From assembly GCA_002407865.1 (NCBI GenBank), contig DHPI01000066.1:5416-12144 (forward strand): 6,729 nucleotides of DNA, read 5' to 3'. Positions 1 to 5,257 of this stretch are shown here, piece after piece. The notes under the pieces were generated by a model, which was not told the origin of the DNA, did no database searches, and saw only the letters and a list, made by a program, of their open reading frames with translations. The position numbers and the translations under genes are program-made. Origin of the DNA: Spirochaetia bacterium UBA5368. Lineage in GTDB: Bacteria; Spirochaetota; UBA4802; UBA5368. Positions within the stretch are counted from its first letter, which is position 1. The number at the start of each line of letters is the position of its first letter.

Positions 1-1008
1 GCGCGCGCGACAAGGGCGATACTGATGCTCGCCGTGCAAAAGGCGGAAGAGGCGCAGGAGAGCTTTAGCGGCTTGAAAGAGATCGGCGCGGCGGTTGAAA
101 GCTCTATAAATATATTGCACGGCCAGTCCAGTAACCAGAACAAAATCGTTGATGACATAAACCAGCTTTCCCAGAAACAGGCATCGTCGCTTGAAGAGGT
201 GTCCGCGTCGATTGAAGAGCTTTCAGGCAACTCGGAGTCTATCGCCAATACGGCAAAATCGCTTTTCGAAGAGATGCAGATTACAAGCGAATCGGTCAAC
301 GATTTGAAAAAGGTATACAATAAGATACAGGAAAGCTCGTCGGTCATCAGGGCCACCACCGAGGAGATCGCGTCGTTTTCAGGCGCTTCATCCGAGCAGA
401 TACGCAAGACCGACGACCAGTTTAAAATCCTCGAAAGCAAGGGTAACGAAATGGCGGATTTTGTGCGGATCATCAAGGATATCGCCGATCAGGTAAATCT
501 CCTCTCGCTGAACGCGTCGATCGAGGCCGCGCGGGCGGGTGAGCACGGCAGGGGGTTCGCGGTCGTCGCGGATGAAATTTCCAAACTGGCTGACGCCACA
601 TCGCAAAACTCGCGGGAGATCGAAAAACTTATACAGGAGAACGGGGCGCACCTGGAAGGCGGCAGGATGCTTGTCGATACATCTGCCGGCCATATTGCGA
701 AGCTCAACGAATCGATAATGAAAATCGCGGAGGAAATTGTCGGCGTAAACGATCTCATCAATGATATCGGCAATACGATAACGATAATCAGCAACCTGAA
801 CCGACGGATCTACGAGTCGGCGGGCACAATAGAAAACTCCACGAAAGAGCAGCAGCTTGCCACGCACGAATCAGGACAGACGTTGATGCTGGTGTCCGAG
901 TCCGCCCAGGAGATAGTGCACATCGCTGTCAGCATCTCCGAGTCGACGTGCGCCATTCAGGATCTCACCGAGGAGCTTGCCGGGTTGATATGCAAAATGA
1001 ACCTGTAA
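1..1008 (+). CDS. Methyl-accepting chemotaxis protein, C-terminal signalling part (5' end outside window)
   Basis: This is the cytoplasmic signalling domain of a chemoreceptor, which binds CheW/CheA and controls CheA autophosphorylation and hence flagellar switching. The frame is open from base 1, so the sensor, membrane and probably HAMP parts lie upstream; the ATG at 25 is internal. The conserved hairpin tip is at about 481-580, with LNASIEAARAGEHGRGFAVV closely matching the universal MCP tip. About 175 residues precede the tip and 160 follow it, mostly Ser/Glu/Ile-rich heptads, as expected for an antiparallel coiled coil. Glu-Glu pairs within small-residue contexts (SSLEEVSAS, bases 184-210, and SIEEL, 208-222) look like CheR/CheB methylation sites. 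The C-terminus ends in CKMNL with no NWETF-type CheR/CheB docking pentapeptide. The TAA is at 1006-1008 and no clear terminator follows. The family call is secure; the ligand is unknown because the sensor is missing. Confidence 0.95.
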   Translation, partial: ARATRAILMLAVQKAEEAQESFSGLKEIGAAVESSINILHGQSSNQNKIVDDINQLSQKQASSLEEVSASIEELSGNSESIANTAKSLFEEMQITSESVNDLKKVYNKIQESSSVIRATTEEIASFSGASSEQIRKTDDQFKILESKGNEMADFVRIIKDIADQVNLLSLNASIEAARAGEHGRGFAVVADEISKLADATSQNSREIEKLIQENGAHLEGGRMLVDTSAGHIAKLNESIMKIAEEIVGVNDLINDIGNTITIISNLNRRIYESAGTIENSTKEQQLATHESGQTLMLVSESAQEIVHIAVSISESTCAIQDLTEELAGLICKMNL

Positions 1009-1015
1009 AATAGCG

Positions 1016-1044
1016 TTGACACGCCCCCGTAATCAATTTATCCA
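1016..1044 (+). promoter_or_regulatory. Possible promoter for the beta-barrel gene
   Basis: A perfect -35 hexamer TTGACA (1016-1021) is followed after 17 bases by a weak -10 TATCCA (1039-1044). The segment lies directly after the chemoreceptor stop codon. A GACACG/CGTGTC inverted repeat (1018-1023 and 1059-1064) brackets the region and could be an operator. If the start site is near 1051, the leader to the ATG at 1102 is about 50 bases, which favours that ATG over the GTG at 1060. The weak -10 keeps confidence low. Confidence 0.35.
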
Positions 1045-1101
1045 TTATTATAAAGTGTCGTGTCTGAGATGCCAAACGCACAGCGCCAGAGTGATGGATA
1101 T

Positions 1102-2190
1102 ATGAAAAAATTTTGCGTATCATGCTTCTATCTTGCCGTAGTTGCGCTTCTGAAGGTACACGCGTTCGCGGGGACCGATATACATTTCGAATTCAATCCC
1201 GCGATACCGGGAACTCCGACTATTGACACCATGGAGCTTGAGCGCCAGGTGCAGGATATTCTCGATCTCAACGGGCCCTATATTTCCAATTCGTTCGCCC
1301 TCGCAAACATCACCGGTTACCCCGTGGGAAAGGCTACCCTGGGCGGTTTTCCGCATTTTCAGGCGGGGGTCGCGATGGGCGCCGGCTTTACCAATATGAA
1401 ATATTTTGACAAAAACGATCCCGCCTCGAACGACGGCAGCCTTCCCGGCATCTCGGCAAATCCGGTGCTGCATCTGGGCTTCGGCCTTACCGAGCGTACG
1501 GATATAATCTGCAAGCTCTTTCTTTTCAACAGTGTTTTTATCAGTAGCGATGTCGGCGTGGACGAGGCGAAGCTCTCGGATTTTACGGTCTTCTCGATTG
1601 GCGCGAAGCTCCGCTACAATATCATCCCCAGACAGCTATTGATCCCGTTTATCTTCAACTTCGGCGGCGTTACAATCTCGCTGGGCGGCGATATGATGTA
1701 TGGCGATATTAAGGTGCATGGCACATACGATACCGATTTTGAGAATATCGATGTTGATCTCGATGGGGCGGGCGGCAACCCGCCTGTCAATGTTGCAACC
1801 CAGTTTTCAGGCGATTACGATTCGCGCGTGGTGTGGGGCATCGTATCGGCGACTGTGCAGGCGCTTGCGTATTTCGACATTATGTATTTCTTCAGCCTGT
1901 ATACGGGCGTTGGATTGACCGGCAACATGGGTTATTTCAAGATCGAGTTTGACGGCGCAGGAGATTTATCTTCGAATGATCCGGCATATAGTGGAGCTGG
2001 TGGGGTTAATCCCATCGGCACAATGACGTTCCTCTCGAAAAACAGCTATGTTCCATACTATATAGTACCGACCTACGTGATCGGCCTCGAGATCAACCTG
2101 TTTGTGCTGAAGCTTACGGTGGAAACCATGGTAAACCTGTACAACCGTGAAGACGTAAATGCGCAGGCGGGAATACGGGTGCAGATTTAA
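1102..2190 (+). CDS. Exported outer-membrane-type beta-barrel protein of unknown function
   Basis: I do not recognise a named family. Starting at the ATG of 1102 gives 362 residues with a good Sec signal peptide: Met-Lys-Lys, a hydrophobic core, and AFA before a likely cleavage after residue 23. The frame extends upstream to a GTG at 1060, which would put 14 polar residues ahead of the signal peptide; I prefer 1102 although its ribosome binding site is weak (GTGATGG). The mature part has a short alpha-helical-looking start (MELERQVQDIL), a FPHFQAGVAMGAGF segment, then many alternating hydrophobic/polar stretches rich in Gly, Phe and Tyr separated by Asp/Asn/Gly loops. It ends in GIRVQI with a hydrophobic last residue. 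This pattern fits a transmembrane beta-barrel in the outer membrane. Porin, transport or structural roles are all possible. It ends at a TAA followed by a terminator, so it appears monocistronic. Confidence 0.8.
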   Translation: MKKFCVSCFYLAVVALLKVHAFAGTDIHFEFNPAIPGTPTIDTMELERQVQDILDLNGPYISNSFALANITGYPVGKATLGGFPHFQAGVAMGAGFTNMKYFDKNDPASNDGSLPGISANPVLHLGFGLTERTDIICKLFLFNSVFISSDVGVDEAKLSDFTVFSIGAKLRYNIIPRQLLIPFIFNFGGVTISLGGDMMYGDIKVHGTYDTDFENIDVDLDGAGGNPPVNVATQFSGDYDSRVVWGIVSATVQALAYFDIMYFFSLYTGVGLTGNMGYFKIEFDGAGDLSSNDPAYSGAGGVNPIGTMTFLSKNSYVPYYIVPTYVIGLEINLFVLKLTVETMVNLYNREDVNAQAGIRVQI

Positions 2191-2198
2191 TTCGGTCT

Positions 2199-2234
2199 GC
2201 GCACGATTGCCGGCTCATTGTGCGCCTCATTTTT
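2199..2234 (+). terminator. Rho-independent terminator after the beta-barrel gene
   Basis: GCGCAC (2199-2204) pairs perfectly with GTGCGC (2220-2225). The stem extends inward through GAT/ATT (one G·U pair) to 9 bp, with a 9-base loop. A run of five T follows at 2230-2234, four bases after the stem. It begins 9 bases after the stop codon at 2190. The gap between stem and T-run makes it slightly imperfect. Confidence 0.65.
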
Positions 2235-2318
2235 CATGTGCCTTTTTACAATACAATCCGGGACCTGCGTGGTTTTATATGTGATTTTCGCGAGCCGCCG
2301 CATTGTCCCAATTTAAAG

Positions 2319-2346
2319 TTGACTTTGACGGCGTTGCCGGTATACG
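2319..2346 (+). promoter_or_regulatory. Possible promoter for the thioredoxin-like gene
   Basis: TTGACT (2319-2324, 5/6 to consensus) and TATACG (2341-2346, 4/6) are separated by 16 bases. They lie about 60-85 bases upstream of the ATG at 2404, in an otherwise empty intergenic stretch. The -10 lies inside the left arm of a dyad (2338-2360), which suggests repressor control if the promoter is real. Confidence 0.4.
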
Positions 2347-2360
2347 TTTGTCGTATGCCG
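2338..2360 (+). promoter_or_regulatory. Dyad overlapping the putative -10 (candidate operator or leader hairpin)
   Basis: CGGTATACG (2338-2346) and CGTATGCCG (2352-2360) are inverted copies with one mismatch that becomes a G·U pair in RNA, around a TTTGT spacer. There is no T-run after it, so it is not a terminator. As DNA it is a 23-bp site suited to a dimeric regulator sitting on the -10 and start site. As RNA it would need a promoter further upstream. Which of the two cannot be told from sequence. Confidence 0.45.
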
Positions 2361-2403
2361 TCCGTTAGCGCAATGATGAAATTTCCGAGTATGCGAGGTG
2401 CGC

Positions 2404-2775
2404 ATGAAAAATTTGATATTCCTCTCGGGCGTTGTTGCGGTGCTGCTGTCTGCCGGCGGCCTCTGCCTCCGGGGTGGCGCCGCGCAGGCGGAGGGGCGGG
2501 GCACTGTGCTCTACTTCTTTTATGGCAGTGAGTGTCCCCACTGTAAAAAAGTGGAGCCGGAATTGCAGAAACTTGTTCGGACATATCCGAATCTGATGAT
2601 AAAAAAATTCGAGGTCTGGCACGATCAGGGAAACCGCAACATGCTGATGAAAATGGCAGAGGAGCGGGGTAAAACCGCACGCGGCGTTCCTGCCATAATC
2701 ATGGGCGCAGATTTTTACATGGGTTCCAATATTGAAAAAATCAGGGTCATTGTTGCAAAAAACATGAAACGGTAA
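2404..2775 (+). CDS. Small periplasmic thioredoxin-fold protein with CPHC active site
   Basis: This is a predicted exported thiol-disulfide oxidoreductase of 123 residues. The start at 2404 is set by GAGG at 2395-2398, five bases upstream; an in-frame GTG at 2398 overlaps that site and is unlikely. Residues 1-29 are a signal peptide (MKNLIF, hydrophobic core, cleavage likely after AQA). The mature protein opens with the beta-strand VLYFFY followed by SECPHCKK, placing the redox pair at Cys44 and Cys47 of a C-P-H-C motif, the same dipeptide as in DsbA. GVPAI supplies the cis-Pro (Pro96) expected opposite the active site. The mature domain, about 94 residues, is a minimal thioredoxin or glutaredoxin-like fold without a DsbA helical insert. 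It probably oxidises, isomerises or reduces cysteines of exported proteins; the direction cannot be judged. The Cys21 inside the signal peptide is not in a lipobox context. It stands alone between two apparent transcription units. Confidence 0.85.
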   Translation: MKNLIFLSGVVAVLLSAGGLCLRGGAAQAEGRGTVLYFFYGSECPHCKKVEPELQKLVRTYPNLMIKKFEVWHDQGNRNMLMKMAEERGKTARGVPAIIMGADFYMGSNIEKIRVIVAKNMKR

Positions 2776-2778
2776 CCG

Positions 2779-2827
2779 CCTCCGCATGTATCCCCGGGGG
2801 CCGTGCGAATGACGCATACATCGGAGG
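2779..2827 (+). other. Long imperfect hairpin just after the thioredoxin-like gene
   Basis: CCTCCG-C-ATGTAT (2779-2791) pairs with ATACATCGGAGG (2816-2827): 12 base pairs with one bulged C at 2785. The loop contains CCCCGGGGG and a smaller GCG-AATGA-CGC hairpin. It starts three bases after the stop codon. No T-run follows, so it is more likely an mRNA-stabilising 3' structure or a dispersed palindromic element than a terminator. Confidence 0.5.
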
Positions 2828-2947
2828 AGATATAGCTTCGTTAAAATATTCAGGCGCTTCGTGAAAAAGGTGGTACATCATCGCAAAGGCCGCGATCATT
2901 GAGTATTCTGCCGCCCTTGCCGAAAAGGCTGCCGGTATGTGTAAAAC

Positions 2948-2976
2948 TTCCGCGTTCGGGAACTGCGGAAATTTTT
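2948..2976 (+). terminator. Rho-independent terminator
   Basis: TTCCGC (2948-2953) pairs perfectly with GCGGAA (2965-2970). The stem continues as GTT/AAC past a bulged T2964 to a CGGG tetraloop, 9 bp in all. T2972-T2976 form a five-T tail after one A. An A-tract (2943-2946) on the left could make it weakly bidirectional. It is the likely end of the thioredoxin-like transcript, implying a 3' untranslated region of about 200 bases. Confidence 0.65.
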
Positions 2977-3033
2977 CCAGTAAAATTAAAATAACAACCT
3001 CACGGAAAGTAAATAAAAAAAATTGATAGGTAA

Positions 3034-3062
3034 TTGACAGCGGCTATAGTATTTTATATAGT
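3034..3062 (+). promoter_or_regulatory. Near-consensus sigma-70-type promoter for the acyl-CoA dehydrogenase
   Basis: A perfect TTGACA (3034-3039) is followed by exactly 17 bases and TATAGT (3057-3062, 5/6 to consensus). The start site would be near 3069, giving a leader of about 40 bases to the ATG at 3111. The spacer and -10 hold a direct repeat TATAGTA (3045-3051 and 3057-3063) and a CTATA...TATAG inverted repeat (3044-3048 and 3057-3061), a plausible repressor site. This is the best promoter in the window. Confidence 0.7.
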
Positions 3063-3110
3063 ACTCTTTATCTGTGCACTTGCATAAAATTTAACGTACA
3101 CGAGGATAGT

Positions 3111-4817
3111 ATGATTTTATTGAATCCCAAGAAGTATGATCGGGAGCATCTCGACCCGAAATCAAAAGAAATTATGTTGAAAACGATAGACTTTTTTGAG
3201 AAGCGAGGGCTTAAAAAACTCAAGGAGGACGATCAGTCCAGCGTATGGTATGATGAGTTTCTCGAGTTTATCAAAAAAGAAGAGATTTTCGCGAAGCTGT
3301 TGACCCCTTCCGGTTATGGCGATTCCGATTCCAGGTGGGATATGTGGCGGATTGAAGAATTCAACGAAATACTCGGATTTTACGGCCTGTGCTACTGGTA
3401 CACATGGCAGGTTACGATACTCGGCCTCGGCCCGATCTGGATGGGCGCGAACGAGGAAGTGAAGCACAAAACCGCCCAGCTTTTAAAAGACGGCGGCATC
3501 TTCGCCTTCGGCCTTTCGGAGAAGGAGCATGGCGCCGACATCTATGGCACTGATATGATGCTTTATCCGCAGCCAGACGGGACATACCTGGCGCGCGGCG
3601 ATAAGTATTACATCGGCAACGGCAACGAGGCGGCGCTTGTCTCGGTGTTCGCGAAGATCGCCGATACCAACGAATACGTCTTCTTTGTCGTTAATTCAAA
3701 ACATCCCAAATACGAATGCGTAAAAAAGATCAGCACCTCCGGCGTGCGCCAGGCATATGTGGCTGAATTCGCGCTTCACGATTATCCCATCACGGACGCT
3801 GACATACTATCGCGCGGCAAGCTTGGATGGGATTCATCGCTTAACACCGTCAATATCGGGAAATACGAGCTTGGCTGGGCGTCGATCGGCATTTGCACGC
3901 ACGCGTTCTATGAGGCGATCGATCACGCGGCGAACCGCAACCTGTACGGGAAATATGTTACCGATTTTCCGCATGTCAAAAAGCTCTTTACCGAGGCGTT
4001 TGCGCGCCTTGTCGCGATGAAGCTTTTTGCGCTCCGTGCATGCGATTATCTGCGTTCCGCGAACGAAAACGACCGCCGTTACCTGCTGTACAATCCGATC
4101 CAGAAGATGAAGGTTACCATGGAAGGCGAGCGTATTATCGACCTTCTCCATGAGGTTATCGCGGCGAAGGGTTTCGAGCAGGATACATATTTTGAAATGG
4201 CGGTCCGCGATATCGGCATGCTCCCGAAACTCGAAGGCACAACGCATGTCAATATGGCGCTTGTCGTGAAGTTCCTGAAGAATTTCCTTTTTGCTCCCGC
4301 CGAATATGCGGAAGTGCCGAAGCGTAACGATATCGCTAATGACACGTTCCTTTTCAATCAGGGGGCGACATCCGGCCTTGGCAAAATTACTTTCAATGAT
4401 TACAACGAGGCGTTCAACGGCATTGCGAGCGCGAACCTGGAAATATTCAAAGAGCAGATCCAGGCATTCAAAACGTTCCTGACAAAGGGCGCTCTTACTG
4501 AAGCGCAAAGCAAGAATATCGACTATATGCTGCAGGTGGGCGAGCTCTTCACGCTGATACCCTACGCGCAGCTTATCTGCGAGAACAAGAAGATCTATGA
4601 CATCGACAATGCCATCATTGAAGAAATCTTCAAGTTTATCGTGAGCGATTTCTCCGGCTATGCGGTGCGCCTCTACACCGGTCAGGACAACAGCCCCGAG
4701 CAGCAGGAACTGATCCTCAAGATGATAAAGAAGCCTGCGCTCAGCCAGGAGAATTTTACGGCCGTATGGGAGAAATATGTCTATGCCCTCAAGGGGCAGT
4801 ACAAAATGAACGATTAA
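3111..4817 (+). CDS. Acyl-CoA dehydrogenase, long form with C-terminal extension
   Basis: This is a flavoprotein of 568 residues that should catalyse alpha,beta-dehydrogenation of an acyl-CoA, the first step of fatty acid beta-oxidation, passing electrons to an electron transfer flavoprotein. The start is supported by GAGGA at 3102-3106, four bases before the ATG. An N-terminal helical domain (about 1-125) is followed by the FAD-binding signature FGLSEKEHGADIYG (residues 133-146). The family norm there is G-S/T-D, and this protein has G-A-D. A middle beta-domain ends near 220. The C-terminal helical domain contains NRNLYGKY and then VRDIGMLPKLEGTTHVN. Glu375 in LEGT aligns with the catalytic base of medium-chain enzymes (Glu376 in human MCAD). 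Residues from about 405 to 568 form an extension beyond the usual 380-residue family length. No signal peptide is visible, so it is cytoplasmic. It has its own promoter and terminator. Chain-length preference cannot be told. Confidence 0.92.
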   Translation: MILLNPKKYDREHLDPKSKEIMLKTIDFFEKRGLKKLKEDDQSSVWYDEFLEFIKKEEIFAKLLTPSGYGDSDSRWDMWRIEEFNEILGFYGLCYWYTWQVTILGLGPIWMGANEEVKHKTAQLLKDGGIFAFGLSEKEHGADIYGTDMMLYPQPDGTYLARGDKYYIGNGNEAALVSVFAKIADTNEYVFFVVNSKHPKYECVKKISTSGVRQAYVAEFALHDYPITDADILSRGKLGWDSSLNTVNIGKYELGWASIGICTHAFYEAIDHAANRNLYGKYVTDFPHVKKLFTEAFARLVAMKLFALRACDYLRSANENDRRYLLYNPIQKMKVTMEGERIIDLLHEVIAAKGFEQDTYFEMAVRDIGMLPKLEGTTHVNMALVVKFLKNFLFAPAEYAEVPKRNDIANDTFLFNQGATSGLGKITFNDYNEAFNGIASANLEIFKEQIQAFKTFLTKGALTEAQSKNIDYMLQVGELFTLIPYAQLICENKKIYDIDNAIIEEIFKFIVSDFSGYAVRLYTGQDNSPEQQELILKMIKKPALSQENFTAVWEKYVYALKGQYKMND

Positions 4818-4828
4818 TATCAAAAACA

Positions 4829-4864
4829 GGCCGGGGCGCGGCAACAATCGCGTCCCGGCTTTTT
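4829..4864 (+). terminator. Strong rho-independent terminator after the acyl-CoA dehydrogenase
   Basis: GCCGGGGCGCG (4830-4840) pairs with CGCGTCCCGGC (4849-4859), 11 bp with one G·U pair, around a GCAACAAT loop; G4829·T4860 can extend it. TTTTT follows at 4860-4864. It begins 12 bases after the stop codon and is preceded by an A-tract (4822-4826). This separates the dehydrogenase from the flagellar genes. Confidence 0.92.
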
Positions 4865-4970
4865 CTCCGTAGTGTTTCCTCCTTGTTCTTCCATCGAATA
4901 CAGATAGAAGTTCCAGTTTGTTTTTCATTGCGCCCAACTCACGTAAATATACCGCCCGTGTATTAATTTC

Positions 4971-4998
4971 TTGACAAAGTAGTTTTGTTTTATATCAT
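4971..4998 (+). promoter_or_regulatory. Sigma-70-type promoter at the head of the flaA2 upstream region
   Basis: A perfect TTGACA (4971-4976) and TATCAT (4993-4998, 5/6) are 16 bases apart, with an A/T-rich spacer and surroundings. The start site would be near 5005, about 285 bases before the flaA2 ATG. It either gives flaA2 a very long leader or drives a separate short RNA (see 5005-5058). Confidence 0.55.
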
Positions 4999-5004
4999 AC
5001 CTGA

Positions 5005-5058
5005 TGCGCCGTAGGGTCTTGTTCGTGGTAAAGATTGTGAAACGGTGTATTTTTTTTT
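5005..5058 (+). ncRNA. Candidate short RNA or attenuated leader ending in nine U
   Basis: Immediately after the expected start of the 4971-4998 promoter, CGCCGT (5007-5012) can pair with ACGGTG (5042-5047) with one G·U. TCTT/AAGA (5017-5020 and 5031-5034) can pair inside it. A run of nine T (5050-5058) follows two bases later. A transcript of about 54 bases ending there has the layout of a small RNA or a terminated leader. The stem is short and the loop large, so terminator strength is doubtful. No known RNA family is recognised. Confidence 0.3.
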
Positions 5059-5062
5059 AAAT

Positions 5063-5139
5063 AGCCTGAACTGCGTGTTTTTATGTTAAATTTCTTTGTA
5101 CTTTTATCCGATTAATATACAAGTAGATACAGGCTTTTT
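5063..5139 (+). repeat. Distant 6-bp inverted repeat ending in a T-run
   Basis: AGCCTG (5063-5068) and CAGGCT (5130-5135) are perfect inverted copies 61 bases apart, and the right arm runs into TTTT (5136-5139). A second small dyad TTGTA/TACAA (5096-5100 and 5118-5122) lies inside. It could fold as a nested, terminator-like leader structure. With so short a stem over so long a loop, chance is a real alternative. Confidence 0.25.
5087..5114 (+). promoter_or_regulatory. Possible sigma-28 (FliA) type flagellar promoter
   Basis: TAAA (5087-5090), 16 bases, then TCCGATTA (5107-5114) resembles the FliA consensus TAAA-N15-GCCGATAA, with 6 of 8 in the -10 and a spacer one base long. Its position upstream of flagellar genes makes it plausible. 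The start would be near 5122, leaving a leader of about 165 bases. The region is A/T-rich, which raises the chance of a fortuitous match. Confidence 0.3.
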
Positions 5140-5160
5140 GTGTCGTCAGTCTTACACGAT

Positions 5161-5219
5161 GTAGAAAATCTTTGAAACGATGATGTTTCCTTAGCACAGG
5201 GGGCATTCTCATTTTCTAC
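5161..5219 (+). repeat. Perfect 9-bp inverted repeat in the flaA2 leader
   Basis: GTAGAAAAT (5161-5169) and ATTTTCTAC (5211-5219) are perfect inverted copies separated by 41 bases. Inside is a second hairpin, GAAAC-GATGAT-GTTTC (5174-5189), followed by a purine-rich ACAGGGGGCA stretch. As RNA this folds as an outer stem with one inner arm, 70 bases ahead of the flaA2 ATG. It does not match any riboswitch family I know. Confidence 0.45.
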
Positions 5220-5225
5220 CTTAAG

Positions 5226-5239
5226 TGTAAATGTTCACA
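5226..5239 (+). promoter_or_regulatory. CRP/FNR-like palindromic site upstream of flaA2
   Basis: TGTAAATGTTCACA has two-fold symmetry of the form TGTnAAnnTTnACA (10 of 14 positions). The half sites resemble CRP halves (TGTGA/TCACA) but the spacing is four bases, as in FNR sites. It lies 49 bases upstream of the flaA2 ATG. TATACG at 5250-5255 could be a nearby -10. This is a weak match. Confidence 0.25.
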
Positions 5240-5257
5240 TAACGGAAATTATACGGG

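Noticed and set aside
388..867. Minus-strand frames opposite the chemoreceptor
   Set aside because: The plus strand encodes the strongly conserved MCP hairpin tip; the antisense products have no recognisable domain.
1060..1101. GTG at 1060 (or ATG at 1069) as start of the beta-barrel gene
   Set aside because: Either would place extra polar residues before an otherwise complete signal peptide and leave little or no leader after the candidate promoter.
2464..2466. Cys21 of the thioredoxin-like protein as a lipoprotein site
   Set aside because: The preceding residues G-G-L do not fit a lipobox, even a relaxed spirochaetal one, and a better signal peptidase I site (AQA) follows.
2220..2531. 103-residue plus-strand frame overlapping the thioredoxin-like gene
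   Set aside because: It begins inside the terminator of the previous gene, runs through the candidate promoter and dyad, has no ribosome binding site, and overlaps the signal peptide and CPHC gene in another frame.
2246..2817. Minus-strand frames opposite the thioredoxin-like gene
   Set aside because: They are shadows of a GC-rich gene; the products are Pro/Arg/Cys-rich with no recognisable domain.
2865..3026. 53-codon open frame in the gap before the acyl-CoA dehydrogenase
   Set aside because: Its only ATG (2937) would give 29 residues, with no ribosome binding site, and the frame passes through a terminator hairpin. At most it is a gene remnant.
3834..4937. 367-residue open frame on the minus strand
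   Set aside because: It is antisense to the acyl-CoA dehydrogenase, whose frame has clear family motifs, and it also runs through the terminator hairpin. Its sequence is rich in Arg, His and Leu with no recognisable domain.
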